This document shows positions 15,757-24,630 of a stretch of DNA of 64,000 nucleotides, piece by piece. The position numbers and the translations under genes are program-made. This DNA comes from a virus. Numbering within the stretch: the first letter of the stretch is position 1; each line of letters opens with the position of its first letter. The DNA lies in IMG/VR virus record IMGVR_UViG_3300031857_015617, positions 1 through 64,000 of that record, one strand, 5' to 3'. The notes beneath the pieces are model-generated. The model saw only the letters and a program-made list of their open reading frames with translations, was not told the DNA's origin and did no database searches.

Positions 15757-17276
15757 TTACAATTGGATATTCTACAAGGAAACATAACCCAGAGTTAATT
15801 GAGTATTTGAAAAAAACTTGTGGTGGTGGTAAAAGGACCGAGGTCATTGAAAAGGTAAACGGTGGTGATAAAAGTTTGGCACAAGTTTACAATGAGATTT
15901 TAAACGAAGCACAAAATGATTTTGTTGTTTTTTGTCACGATGATTTGGAATTTGACACAAAAAACTGGGGTGAGAAGTTAACAAAACTTTTTGAGCGAAA
16001 TCCAGAATATGGTATTATCGGAATTGCCGGAACAACGGATTTAATTGATGGTCGTTGGTGGACATTAAAAGAATCAATGACCGGAATTGTGTCTCACAAA
16101 CACGAAGGAAAAAAATGGACAAATACATACTCACCGGATCAAGGGAATAAACTAAAAGAAGTTGTTGTTTTAGATGGTTTATATTTTGCTGTTGATAAAA
16201 GAAAAATTAAAAATGGTTTTGATGAATCATTTAATGGTTTTCACTTTTATGAAATCCCTTTCTGTTTTGAGAATTATTTAAATGGTGTTAAACTTGGGGT
16301 AACAACACAGATACGAGTCACGCATATGTCAATTGGACAAACTAACCAGCAATGGGAAGAAAATAAAATTCAGTTTGAGGAAAAATATAAAGATAAATTT
16401 CCGGTAAGATTAACAAATAATAAAACCATTGAGGAAAAATTAGTTATTGATTTTTCTAAAATTGGTATTGGTATGACAACATACAATGCTGAACATAGAA
16501 TTAAACAATCTGCATTTACTGTTCCTAAATGGATTAAAAACTTTGTTATTGTAAATGATGGGACACCTTATGATAATTCTTCATATCCAGAACAAGCACA
16601 CATCATCCAACACGAAACAAATCTATGTGTTGGTGCTGCAAAAAATTCGGCAATGCAATATCTTTTGGACCAAGGTTGTGAACATATATTTTTAATGGAA
16701 GATGATATTTTAATTAAAGACGAAAAAGTTTTTGAGAAATATATTAACCATTCGTTAATATCTGGAATTAAACATTTAAACTTTGCTCTTCACGGTCCGG
16801 CAAACAAGAAAGGGTCCACCGGGTTTAAGACACTTGAGGATAGAAAAGATGTTGATGGTGAACCAAACCCAAGAATGATTATCCCGTATCCTGAAGGAGT
16901 TAAAATTGCGTTATACCCAAATTGTGTTGGGGCGTTCTCCTATTATCACAAATCAGTTCTTGACAAAATTGGTCTTTTTGATCCAATGTTTAAAAACGCT
17001 TGGGAACACGTTGAGCATACTTTTCAAGCAATTAAAAATGGGTTCCATCCTCCATTCTGGTATTTTGCGGATATTGAGAATAGTTGGGAGTACCTTACGG
17101 ATATTCCAAATTCAATTCAGGAAAGTACAATAGCAAGAACTCCGGAGTGGAATGATAACTTTATAAAAGGTACTGAGTGGTATAAGAAAAAACACGGAAT
17201 TACACCAACAGAAACACCTTTAGTAAACCAAGAAGTTGTAGTTAACAACATCAAATACTTTTACAATAATAGATAA
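15753..17276 (+). CDS. Tandem two-domain GT2 glycosyltransferase, 507 aa
   Basis: Two GT-A domains lie in one chain. The first (residues 1 to about 225) has VVFCHDDLEFDTKNW, with HDD as the metal/nucleotide site, and WWTLKESM. The second (about 232-480) starts IGIGMTTYNAEHRIKQSAFT, then VNDGTPYDNS and HIFLMEDDILIKDEKV with EDD as the DxD-like site. Such tandem enzymes often add two sugars in alternation or one after the other. Both acidic motifs look intact, so both halves may be active. The gene overlaps dUTPase by four bases. Donor and acceptor cannot be told. The C-terminal 25 residues are a short tail. Confidence 0.8.
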   Translation: MITIGYSTRKHNPELIEYLKKTCGGGKRTEVIEKVNGGDKSLAQVYNEILNEAQNDFVVFCHDDLEFDTKNWGEKLTKLFERNPEYGIIGIAGTTDLIDGRWWTLKESMTGIVSHKHEGKKWTNTYSPDQGNKLKEVVVLDGLYFAVDKRKIKNGFDESFNGFHFYEIPFCFENYLNGVKLGVTTQIRVTHMSIGQTNQQWEENKIQFEEKYKDKFPVRLTNNKTIEEKLVIDFSKIGIGMTTYNAEHRIKQSAFTVPKWIKNFVIVNDGTPYDNSSYPEQAHIIQHETNLCVGAAKNSAMQYLLDQGCEHIFLMEDDILIKDEKVFEKYINHSLISGIKHLNFALHGPANKKGSTGFKTLEDRKDVDGEPNPRMIIPYPEGVKIALYPNCVGAFSYYHKSVLDKIGLFDPMFKNAWEHVEHTFQAIKNGFHPPFWYFADIENSWEYLTDIPNSIQESTIARTPEWNDNFIKGTEWYKKKHGITPTETPLVNQEVVVNNIKYFYNNR

Positions 17277-17277
17277 T

Positions 17278-18042
17278 ATGATAGATTTTAAAGATGTTAC
17301 TTTCATTATCCCAATAAGATTTGATAGTGAAGACAGAAAAAGAAATTTTAAAATTACAATTGGGTTTTTAGAAAAAACATTTGATACCAACATTATTGTG
17401 ATGGAATCGGATAAAGAATCAAATGAAGAGTTTGTTAAATCTGTTTCTAATAAAGTACTCTACTTATTTGAACAAACTGAAGACACTTTATTTCACAGAA
17501 CTAGAATGTTAAATGTTATGACAAAAATGTCAAAGACAAATATTGTTGTTAATTATGATGTTGATGTTTTGTTTAAACCAGATCAATATATTGCAGCCCG
17601 GTTTGCACTTAATACCGGTATTGATTTTGCATTTCCATATTCCGGAAAATTCTATGACATCCCACCAAAGTATTTTCAGAACGTTGAGTCAAACAATTTT
17701 GATACAATAAATTTAAATGAATGTACGTTATTTAACCCAAACTCACTTGGTGGTGCAATATTCTTTAATAAAGATGCATACACAAAAATTGGTCTTGAGA
17801 ATGAGAATTTTATATCCTGGGGACACGAGGACTGGGAAAGAATTGGAAGAATTGAAAAGATGGGATATGGTATTTATAGGGTTGATGGTGTGTTATATCA
17901 TCTAACACATCATCGGACACATAATAGCTCTGGATCAAACCCAATGTACGCCCACAATGGTAATGAGTATAATAGAATTATGTCAATGAATAAAGAACAA
18001 TTAACAGAACATATAAAAACTTGGAATTGGATTAATGATTAG
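17278..18042 (+). CDS. GT-A glycosyltransferase, galactosyltransferase-like C-terminal motif, 254 aa
   Basis: The protein starts IDFKDVTFIIPIRFDSEDRK, carries a clear NYDVDVLF (DVD metal site) at about residue 91-98, and ends with GGAIFFNKDAYTKIGLENEN, then WGHEDWERIGRIEKMGYGIY and LYHLTH. The G-G-x-x-x-F-N-K... W-G-x-E-D-x-x-x-x-x-R segment is the hallmark of the galactosyltransferase C-terminal region (GT7-type and chondroitin-polymerase-like enzymes). It probably transfers a hexose or hexosamine. It starts one base after the preceding stop and overlaps the GT11 gene by eight bases. Confidence 0.75.
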   Translation: MIDFKDVTFIIPIRFDSEDRKRNFKITIGFLEKTFDTNIIVMESDKESNEEFVKSVSNKVLYLFEQTEDTLFHRTRMLNVMTKMSKTNIVVNYDVDVLFKPDQYIAARFALNTGIDFAFPYSGKFYDIPPKYFQNVESNNFDTINLNECTLFNPNSLGGAIFFNKDAYTKIGLENENFISWGHEDWERIGRIEKMGYGIYRVDGVLYHLTHHRTHNSSGSNPMYAHNGNEYNRIMSMNKEQLTEHIKTWNWIND

Positions 18043-18802
18043 TGTTAGTTTAGCTGGTGGTCTTGGTAATTATATGTTTCAGATTGCTGCAGCGTATTCG
18101 TTAGCAATTAATAACAATGACAAATTAATACTTGACGAACAAAGAAGTGTTACCGTCCACAAAGGGATTTCTAACTACAAAAATAATATTTTTAGAAATC
18201 TTGAGTTTGACCAGGTAATTTATAATGGTCTTTACCAAGAACCATATTTTCATTATAAAGAAATTAATTATCGCCCAAATATCTTATTATCCGGGTATTT
18301 CCAAAGTGAAAAATATTTTTTTAAAAATAGAAATGAGATATTAAATTTATTTTCTATTGATGAGTTGAGTGAAAAAATAATAAAGGAAAAATATAAAGAC
18401 GTTAATTTTGAAAATAGTTGCTCACTACACGTAAGAAGGGGTGACTACTTAAAGTATCCTGGAATTCATCCTACTTGTGATTTAAAATATTATCAAAATT
18501 CTATTGACATTATAGACTCTGAAAATATATTAATTTTTTCAGATGATCTTGATTGGTGTAAGGAAAATTTAACCTTTGAAAATAAAAATCTGGTTTTTAT
18601 TGATGGTAATCAAGATTACATAGATTTATACTTAATGTCTTTATGTAAAAATAATATAATTGCAAACTCAACATTTTCTTGGTGGGGAGCTTGGTTAAAC
18701 AATAATGAAAATAAAAAAGTTTTTGCACCTAAAGTTTGGTTTGGGACAAATACTAACCATAATACAGAGGATTTAATACCAGAAAGATGGGAAAGAATAT
18801 AA
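18035..18802 (+). CDS. GT11 family alpha-1,2-fucosyltransferase-like enzyme, 255 aa
   Basis: The GT11 signatures are complete: SLAGGLGNYMFQIAAAYSLA at the N terminus, HVRRGDY at residues 132-138 (the H-x-R-R-x-D donor-binding motif) and NSTFSWWGAWLN near the end. Family enzymes move L-fucose from GDP-fucose to the 2-OH of galactose. Because the neighbouring pathway looks like GDP-colitose synthesis, the donor here could be colitose (3-deoxy-L-fucose) instead. Length is normal to slightly short for GT11. It overlaps both neighbours, and next door is a GT10 enzyme that also uses GDP-fucose-type donors. Confidence 0.88.
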   Translation: MISVSLAGGLGNYMFQIAAAYSLAINNNDKLILDEQRSVTVHKGISNYKNNIFRNLEFDQVIYNGLYQEPYFHYKEINYRPNILLSGYFQSEKYFFKNRNEILNLFSIDELSEKIIKEKYKDVNFENSCSLHVRRGDYLKYPGIHPTCDLKYYQNSIDIIDSENILIFSDDLDWCKENLTFENKNLVFIDGNQDYIDLYLMSLCKNNIIANSTFSWWGAWLNNNENKKVFAPKVWFGTNTNHNTEDLIPERWERI

Positions 18803-19539
18803 AAGTAATAACACTTGGGACACTCCATAACGAGCTTTTTTTTGATAAAAAAGTTTCAATATCTTTTGATACAATAGCAAATACTTTAGACGCTGATTTA
18901 AATGTTCTAGTGCAGATTGAGCCACCATCAATTATGAATACAACACAAGCAATAATAAACAACCAAAATAAATTTAATGTAATTTTTACTTGGAATAAGG
19001 ATATACTTAATAAGTGTTCAAATAGCGTTTTATTCCCATTTGGTTCCTGCTGGATTAAGAATGAAGATCGGAAAATACACGAAAAAACAAAAGAAACTTC
19101 AATCATAGCATCAGTTAAACGTAAAACAATTGGACATAACTTAAGACACAACATTATACAAAGTAATCTTATTGAATTAGATTTATTTGGTAATGGTTAT
19201 AACCCAATTGAAAATAAAATTACAGCGCTTAAAGATTATAGATTTTCACTTATTATTGAAAATGAAAAAATGGATAACTGGTTTACAGAAAAAATTATTG
19301 ATTGTTTAGTTACTGGTACAATACCAATTTACTGGGGATGTCCAAACATAGGTGACTATTTTGATACTAGGGGTTTTATAATTATAGAATCTATTGAAGA
19401 TTTGGCAACTAAGAAAAATATGTTAAATGATGCAACATATTTTGAGATGTTACCATATATTAAAACTAATTTTGAGTTAGCAAAAAATTATACTGATTTT
19501 TGGTCAAGACTTGAGGGAAAAATAAAACTTTTAATATAG
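18787..19539 (+). CDS. GT10 family fucosyltransferase-like enzyme, 250 aa
   Basis: Residues of about 153-188 contain FSLIIENEKMDNWFTEKIID and then GTIPIYWGCPNI, the conserved GT10 donor-binding block (F-x-x-x-x-E-N, T-E-K-x-x-D, P-x-Y-x-G). Family members add L-fucose in alpha-1,3/1,4 linkage from GDP-fucose. The enzyme is short compared with Helicobacter or eukaryotic members and lacks a heptad-repeat tail or membrane anchor. It overlaps the GT11 gene by 16 bases. About 97 bases follow it before the next gene; they hold only an 11-codon open frame at 19548 and no clear signal. Confidence 0.82.
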   Translation: MGKNIKVITLGTLHNELFFDKKVSISFDTIANTLDADLNVLVQIEPPSIMNTTQAIINNQNKFNVIFTWNKDILNKCSNSVLFPFGSCWIKNEDRKIHEKTKETSIIASVKRKTIGHNLRHNIIQSNLIELDLFGNGYNPIENKITALKDYRFSLIIENEKMDNWFTEKIIDCLVTGTIPIYWGCPNIGDYFDTRGFIIIESIEDLATKKNMLNDATYFEMLPYIKTNFELAKNYTDFWSRLEGKIKLLI

Positions 19540-19636
19540 ATTAAATATGAATTTATCTGACGACACTGTTCCTATTAAGTAGGAAGACCACTTAAAAGAT
19601 TGTATAAAAAAGGTTTAAAATTTAATATTAAAGTAT

Positions 19637-20329
19637 ATGAAGTTTTCAATAGTAATACCAACCTGGGAACAATATGGGTACGGTGTAAAATTCTTAAAAC
19701 AACTATTAACATCTATTGGTACACAAACATATAATGATTTTGAAATTATAATTTCAGATCATAGTATAAATTCTGAAATTAGGGACTTGTGTTTATTGTT
19801 TAAAGATTTAAATATTATCTACGTTAGAAACGAAAAAAATAGAGGTAATAGTCCGGCTAATTTGAATAATGGGTTAAAGCTAGCTAATGGTGAAATTATA
19901 AAGATAATGTTTCAGGATGATTTTTTTATTAACAATGATTCTCTAAATTTAATTTATAATTTTTTTAACGAGAATTCTTGTAATTGGTTGGTCAATGGTT
20001 GTTGCCACACGAAAGATGGTATTAACTATGAAAGATATATGATACCATCTTGGAATGATGAAATATTATACGGTGTCAATACAATAAGTTCACCATCTGT
20101 GTTGTCATTTATTAATGATGATATCTTATTTTTTGACGAGAACCTAACAATGTTAATGGATTGTGATTATTACTATTCTCTTTATGCGCGATATGGTTTA
20201 CCTTGTGTATTACCAGATTATCTTATTACAAATAGAATGCATAAACACCAAATAAGTAGTCTATATAATAAAAACTTAAATGACGAAATAAACTTAGTTA
20301 AAAATAAAAATTATGAATTTAGAAAATGA
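19637..20329 (+). CDS. GT2 family glycosyltransferase, 230 aa
   Basis: The protein is a classical GT-A family 2 enzyme: FSIVIPTWEQYGYGVKFLKQ start, FEIIISDHSINSEIRDLC, NRGNSPANLNNGLKLANGEI, then IKIMFQDDFFINNDSLN, where QDD stands in for the DxD metal site. The C-terminal half (MLMDCDYYYSLYARYGLPCV) is the acceptor side, with a conserved acidic residue in the E/D-D-x-x-x pattern. It probably adds one sugar to the glycan built by the neighbouring enzymes. The start ATG follows TTAAAGTAT. The methyltransferase frame begins inside its 3' end. Confidence 0.8.
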   Translation: MKFSIVIPTWEQYGYGVKFLKQLLTSIGTQTYNDFEIIISDHSINSEIRDLCLLFKDLNIIYVRNEKNRGNSPANLNNGLKLANGEIIKIMFQDDFFINNDSLNLIYNFFNENSCNWLVNGCCHTKDGINYERYMIPSWNDEILYGVNTISSPSVLSFINDDILFFDENLTMLMDCDYYYSLYARYGLPCVLPDYLITNRMHKHQISSLYNKNLNDEINLVKNKNYEFRK

Positions 20330-20339
20330 TGGAGAAAGA

Positions 20340-20951
20340 ATGGACATTAATTATTATAATATGAATTATAATAATTTTAACATATACCAAAAGTCACATT
20401 ATAAAAGATACGAGATGGCTAAAACACAAGTCAAAGAAAATTATGTTGTTGGTGATATGGCATGTGGTTCCGGATACGGAAGTTTAATGTTATCAGAAAT
20501 AAGTAAGGAGGTTTATGGTGTTGACATTGATCAAATAACAATTGACGAAATAACAAAAAGATATGAAAATGAAAAAAAAGTAAAATTTTATAAAAATAAT
20601 TTACTTGATATTGATTTTGAAAATAAATTTGATTTAATTGTCTCTTTTGAGACTGTTGAACATTTTGATGAACCTGATATTGAAAGGTTAATGTTTAATT
20701 TTCATAAAGCTTTAAAGTCTGGCGGGACGATAATCTTCTCAACACCCTATAATCAACCTAAAACACCAGCTTCAATGAAGTGGCATAGAACTTTTTATAT
20801 TGTTGAGGATAAGATGAATGAACTACTAAATGGTTATTTTGAAATTGAGAAGATTTGGTACCAAGATTATCAAACTCACGACTTAAAAGAAAATATTGAT
20901 ACTAAAGATTTTATTATCTGTAAAGCAAAAAAATTAGATAAAAATGGATAA
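20340..20951 (+). CDS. Class I SAM-dependent methyltransferase, 203 aa
   Basis: The SAM-binding motif I VGDMACGSGYGSLMLSE, motif II-like VYGVDIDQITIDE, and IVSFETVEHFDEP followed by LKSGGTIIFSTP identify a class I (UbiE/BioC-like) methyltransferase. I prefer the ATG at 20340 because GGAGAAAGA lies just before it, one of the few Shine-Dalgarno-like sites here; an earlier ATG at 20313 would add nine residues and overlap the glycosyltransferase. The target is unknown; in this setting an O-methylation of a sugar or of a glycan end is plausible. Confidence 0.78.
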   Translation: MDINYYNMNYNNFNIYQKSHYKRYEMAKTQVKENYVVGDMACGSGYGSLMLSEISKEVYGVDIDQITIDEITKRYENEKKVKFYKNNLLDIDFENKFDLIVSFETVEHFDEPDIERLMFNFHKALKSGGTIIFSTPYNQPKTPASMKWHRTFYIVEDKMNELLNGYFEIEKIWYQDYQTHDLKENIDTKDFIICKAKKLDKNG

Positions 20952-21558
20952 TACGGTTAATTTTAATCTCCAAACTATATGTGACGGACATCATAAAGTA
21001 ACATATAGGGGTGTAAAAGCGATAAGGTGTCCTTTTGATTATGTGTTGTACCAAATGATAATATCAAAAGTAAAACCAGATTTAATAATAGAAATTGGGA
21101 CAAATGCTGGTGGTGGATCATTGTATCTATCTGATTTACAGCAATTAAATGGATATGGTATTGTACATACAATTGACATTGTTGATATGGTGACAAATGA
21201 ATTAGTTTTAAATAATAAAAATATAAAAAGATTTTTAGGTGGTTATGAGTCTTACGACTTAAATAACACATCTGGATTTAAAAATATATTGGTAATTGAT
21301 GACGGTTCACATACCTACCAGGACGTTAAGAAAAGTTTATTGATGTTTAACCATTTAGTTACTAAAGGTTCTTACTTTATTGTTGAGGATGGTGTCTTAA
21401 ATGAACTAGGATACAAAGATTATGGTGGTGGTCCTCTTAAAGCTATTGATGAATTTTTGACAAATAATACCGGGTATGAGATAGACAGAGAAATTTGTGA
21501 TTTTTTTGGTAAAAATGCAACATTTAATATTAACGGATTTTTAAAAAAAATTAATTAA
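20944..21558 (+). CDS. CmcI-like (cephalosporin hydroxylase family) methyltransferase, 204 aa
   Basis: The order GVKAIRCPFDYVLYQMIISK, PDLIIEIGTNAGGGSLYLSD, VIDDGSHTYQDVKKSLLMFN and GSYFIVEDG matches the CmcI/rhamnosyl-O-methyltransferase family, a Rossmann fold that binds SAM at E-I-G-T-x-x-G-G and uses acidic residues (DDGSH) to bind a metal. Despite the family name, many members methylate sugar hydroxyls. It overlaps the previous methyltransferase by eight bases and precedes the deoxysugar pathway by one base, so it probably methylates the finished glycan or a deoxysugar. Confidence 0.78.
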   Translation: MDNTVNFNLQTICDGHHKVTYRGVKAIRCPFDYVLYQMIISKVKPDLIIEIGTNAGGGSLYLSDLQQLNGYGIVHTIDIVDMVTNELVLNNKNIKRFLGGYESYDLNNTSGFKNILVIDDGSHTYQDVKKSLLMFNHLVTKGSYFIVEDGVLNELGYKDYGGGPLKAIDEFLTNNTGYEIDREICDFFGKNATFNINGFLKKIN

Positions 21559-21559
21559 T

Positions 21560-22474
21560 ATGGTCAAAATAATAGTTACCGGAGGATCTGGCTTGGTCGG
21601 AAAAAGTTTACGTAAATTCTTACCTAACGCAGTATATCTATCTTCAAAAGATTATGACTTAACAACAGAAAATGGTGTTAGAACTATGTATTTATCACAA
21701 AAACCAGATGTTGTTGTTCATTTAGCGGCAAAGGTTGGTGGTATATTAGACAATATTAATAAACCGGCTGAGTATTACACAGATAATGTATTAATGAATA
21801 CACTTCTTATTGATTACGCAAGAAAAACAAATACAAAAAGATTTATTGGGGTACTAAGTACGTGTATATTTCCGGATGTTATGGAATCCTACCCAATGAA
21901 AGAAAATGATTTGCACTCTGGTCCACCAACAATAACAAACTTTTCTTATGGGTACGCCAAAAGAAGTATGGCTGTCCAAATTGATTCATATAATAAACAA
22001 TATGGAACAAAATACCAATATCTGACACCTTGTAATTTATATGGTTTAGGTGATAAAGATCACGAATCAAATAGTCATTTTATCACAGCATTAGTTAAAA
22101 AAATTTTTGACGCAAAAGAAAATAATGAAAATACAATAACATTATTTGGTGATGGCACACCATTAAGACAATTTATGTATGCCGACGATTTTGCTAAAAT
22201 TATTTATGATGTTATATCAAATGATATTTACGATAGTTTTAATGTCGCGGGTAATGAGAATTTAACAATCAAAGAAATGGCCGAAATAGCGTTAAAAGCT
22301 TGTGATGCCGAAAATATAGAAATTAAATGGGATTTATCTAAACCAAATGGTCAACATAGAAAGGATGTTTGTATTGATAAACTAAAATATTTACTACCAG
22401 ATTTTAATCCGTTATCATTGTCTGAAGGAATAAAATTAGTTTATAAAAGTTATTATGATAAAATTAGTAAATGA
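21560..22474 (+). CDS. GDP-L-fucose/GDP-L-colitose synthase-type epimerase-reductase, 304 aa
   Basis: An extended SDR enzyme: VTGGSGLVG (NADPH-binding Gly motif), LAAKVGGI, LSTCIFPDVMESYPMKE (Ser100, Cys102) and SYGYAKRSM with Tyr130-xxx-Lys134. These are the markers of GDP-4-keto-6-deoxymannose 3,5-epimerase-4-reductase (Fcl/WcaG), which makes GDP-L-fucose; the related ColC works on the 3-deoxy sugar to make GDP-L-colitose. The next gene is ColD-like, so ColC is an equally good name and the two cannot be separated by eye. Slightly short for Fcl (usually about 320). It overlaps the ColD-like gene by 20 bases. Confidence 0.85.
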   Translation: MVKIIVTGGSGLVGKSLRKFLPNAVYLSSKDYDLTTENGVRTMYLSQKPDVVVHLAAKVGGILDNINKPAEYYTDNVLMNTLLIDYARKTNTKRFIGVLSTCIFPDVMESYPMKENDLHSGPPTITNFSYGYAKRSMAVQIDSYNKQYGTKYQYLTPCNLYGLGDKDHESNSHFITALVKKIFDAKENNENTITLFGDGTPLRQFMYADDFAKIIYDVISNDIYDSFNVAGNENLTIKEMAEIALKACDAENIEIKWDLSKPNGQHRKDVCIDKLKYLLPDFNPLSLSEGIKLVYKSYYDKISK

Positions 22475-23606
22475 CACAATAGATAAAGGTGATATTGAAG
22501 CTCTAGTTGATTGGTTGTCACAGGATGAAATACCGAGATTAACAAAAGGTGATTTAACTATCCAGTTAGAAACCCTTTGGGCGAAAAAAATTGGGACAAA
22601 ATATTCTGTTTTTGTTAATTCTGGATCATCATCAATTTTACTAACACTTGCGGTATTAAAACATACAAATAAACTTAAAAATCAAAAAGTTGTTATACCA
22701 GGTTTAAGTTGGGCTACCGACGTTAGTTCTCCAATGTTATTGGGTATGGAACCAATTATGTGTGATTGTAACTTATATGATTTATCTTGTGATATAAATC
22801 ATTTAGAAGAAATTTTTAAGAAAGAAACTCCATCTGTTTTTATATTAGTTTCACCACTTGGTTTGGTCCCAGATATGGATAAAATAATTTATTTATGTAA
22901 AAAATATGATGTTATACTTTTGGAAGACGTGTGCGAAAGTATGGGGTCAAAATATAAAGATAATTATCTAGGGTCTTTTGGGTTTGCTTCTTTTTTTTCA
23001 ATGTATTTTGGGCATCACTTAAGTACGATTGAGGGTGGTTTTATAAATACAAATGATGAGGATTTTTACCACGCATTATTAATGATGCGTAGTCACGGAT
23101 GGGATAGGGACTTACCGGTTGAGAAACAAAATGAATTAAGAGAAAAATATAATGTAAGTAATTTTGATTCTTTATATAATTTTTATTTACCCGGGTTTAA
23201 TCTTAGGTCAACAGATTTACAGGCTTTTATTGGGTTACGAGCCATCCAAAAATTAGATGGTTACACCAAAAAAAGAAATGACAATTTTTCTGAGTATATG
23301 TCAAATATAAAAAATAATGAAATTAACATTAAAATAGATGAAGATAATTTTATATCCAATTTTGCTTATCCAATTGTAAGTAAAAATAAAACAAAAATTA
23401 TTGAAGAACTTATTAAAAATGAAATTGAGGTTCGTCCATTAATCGCTGGTAATATGTCAAAAAAACCAATGTGGTATGAGAATTATGGTTTTCTTGATTT
23501 ACCTAATTGTGAAAAAATTAACGAGTTTGGATTTTATGTACCGAACCACCAGAATTTAAAACTAGAAGAAATAAAAAAGATTTGTAAAATAATTAATAAT
23601 GGGTAA
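22455..23606 (+). CDS. ColD-like PLP-dependent GDP-4-keto-6-deoxymannose 3-dehydrase, 383 aa
   Basis: A fold-type I DegT/DnrJ/EryC1 enzyme with VNSGSSSILLTL, LLEDVCESMGSKYKD and FGHHLSTIEGGF. Sugar aminotransferases of this family have a PLP-binding Lys at the second His of GHH. Here it is His (residue 188 by count), the mark of the 3-dehydrases, where PMP stays free and the sugar loses its 3-OH. RfbH/E1 dehydrases also have His but carry an iron-sulfur cluster and are longer; this length and the EDVCESMGS motif fit ColD from the colitose pathway. It acts on the product of the adjacent GDP-mannose dehydratase. Confidence 0.8.
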   Translation: MIKLVNDTIDKGDIEALVDWLSQDEIPRLTKGDLTIQLETLWAKKIGTKYSVFVNSGSSSILLTLAVLKHTNKLKNQKVVIPGLSWATDVSSPMLLGMEPIMCDCNLYDLSCDINHLEEIFKKETPSVFILVSPLGLVPDMDKIIYLCKKYDVILLEDVCESMGSKYKDNYLGSFGFASFFSMYFGHHLSTIEGGFINTNDEDFYHALLMMRSHGWDRDLPVEKQNELREKYNVSNFDSLYNFYLPGFNLRSTDLQAFIGLRAIQKLDGYTKKRNDNFSEYMSNIKNNEINIKIDEDNFISNFAYPIVSKNKTKIIEELIKNEIEVRPLIAGNMSKKPMWYENYGFLDLPNCEKINEFGFYVPNHQNLKLEEIKKICKIINNG

Positions 23607-24591
23607 AAAAATTGCATTAATAACTGGGATTAACGGTCAAGACGGTTCATACTTGGCCGAATTTTTATTAGATAAAGATTACGAGGTTTGGGGTATTGTG
23701 AAAAGAAATTCAGTTTCTGAAACACAATCATTAAGAATTAATCATATTTTTGACAGAATTAATTTGGAGTACGCAGATCTTACCGATATGGCGTCATTAA
23801 TTAGGGTTTTACAAAAAGTCCAGCCAGATGAAATATATAATTTGGCGGCACAATCACACGTAAGGATTTCATTTGATCAACCAATCTATACGGCAAACGC
23901 AACCGGTCTTGGTGTTTTAAACTTACTTGAAGCAGTAAGGATGGTATCGTCGCATTCAAAAATATATCAAGCATCATCATCCGAAATGTTTGGTAATATG
24001 ATTGATGAGGACGGGTATCAAAGAGAAACAACTCCAATGAATCCTGTATCACCATATGGTTGTGCTAAAGTATTTTCATATAATATTTGTAGAAATTATA
24101 GAAATTCTTATGATATGAAAATATGGAATGGGATTTTATTTAATCACGAATCACCAAGACGAGGAACAAACTTTGTAACAAATAAAGTGGTTAAGGCTGC
24201 TGTCAGAATTAGTCTTGGTTTACAAAATGAATTACATTTAGGTAATCTTGACGCAACCAGAGATTGGGGTCACGCCAAGGATTATGTTAAGGCTATGTGG
24301 ATGATGTTACAAGCAGATAAACCTAATGATTATGTTTGTTCCACAGGTATTTCACATTCTGTTAAAGACCTCTGTGAATACACCTTTTCTAAATTGGGGT
24401 TGGATTTTAGAGATTATGTTATTATAGATGAAAAACATTTTAGACCTGAAGAATTATATAACTTAAAAGGTGACTCAACAAAATTAAGAAAAGACCTTAA
24501 TTGGGTTCCTGAATACACTTTTGAAACTATGTTAGATGAGATGATTGGATATTGGTTAGATTATTATGGAACCACAAAACCAAACTATTGA
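23599..24591 (+). CDS. gmd: GDP-mannose 4,6-dehydratase, 330 aa
   Basis: An extended SDR with NADP-binding GINGQDGSYL (residues 10-19), NLAAQSHVRISF, ASSSEMFG, YGCAK (Tyr153, Lys157), NHESPRRGTNFVTNKVV and LGNLDATRDWGHAKDYV, all standard for GMD. It turns GDP-D-mannose into GDP-4-keto-6-deoxymannose, the shared precursor of GDP-fucose, colitose, rhamnose and perosamine. Length is a little under typical GMD (about 345-370), with the core intact. It overlaps the ColD-like gene by eight bases. No GDP-mannose-making genes are in the window, so GDP-mannose is probably taken from the host. Confidence 0.93.
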   Translation: MGKKIALITGINGQDGSYLAEFLLDKDYEVWGIVKRNSVSETQSLRINHIFDRINLEYADLTDMASLIRVLQKVQPDEIYNLAAQSHVRISFDQPIYTANATGLGVLNLLEAVRMVSSHSKIYQASSSEMFGNMIDEDGYQRETTPMNPVSPYGCAKVFSYNICRNYRNSYDMKIWNGILFNHESPRRGTNFVTNKVVKAAVRISLGLQNELHLGNLDATRDWGHAKDYVKAMWMMLQADKPNDYVCSTGISHSVKDLCEYTFSKLGLDFRDYVIIDEKHFRPEELYNLKGDSTKLRKDLNWVPEYTFETMLDEMIGYWLDYYGTTKPNY

Positions 24592-24630
24592 GTATTTCCA
24601 AAACAATTATACTATTATAAGAAAATAAAT

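Noticed and set aside
19540-19636. 11-codon open frame at 19548 as a small gene
   Set aside because: Too short, no supporting start signal or similarity.
22455-23606. Sugar aminotransferase (perosamine-type) as the name of the DegT-fold gene
   Set aside because: The PLP lysine is His and the surrounding motifs fit the 3-dehydrase ColD.
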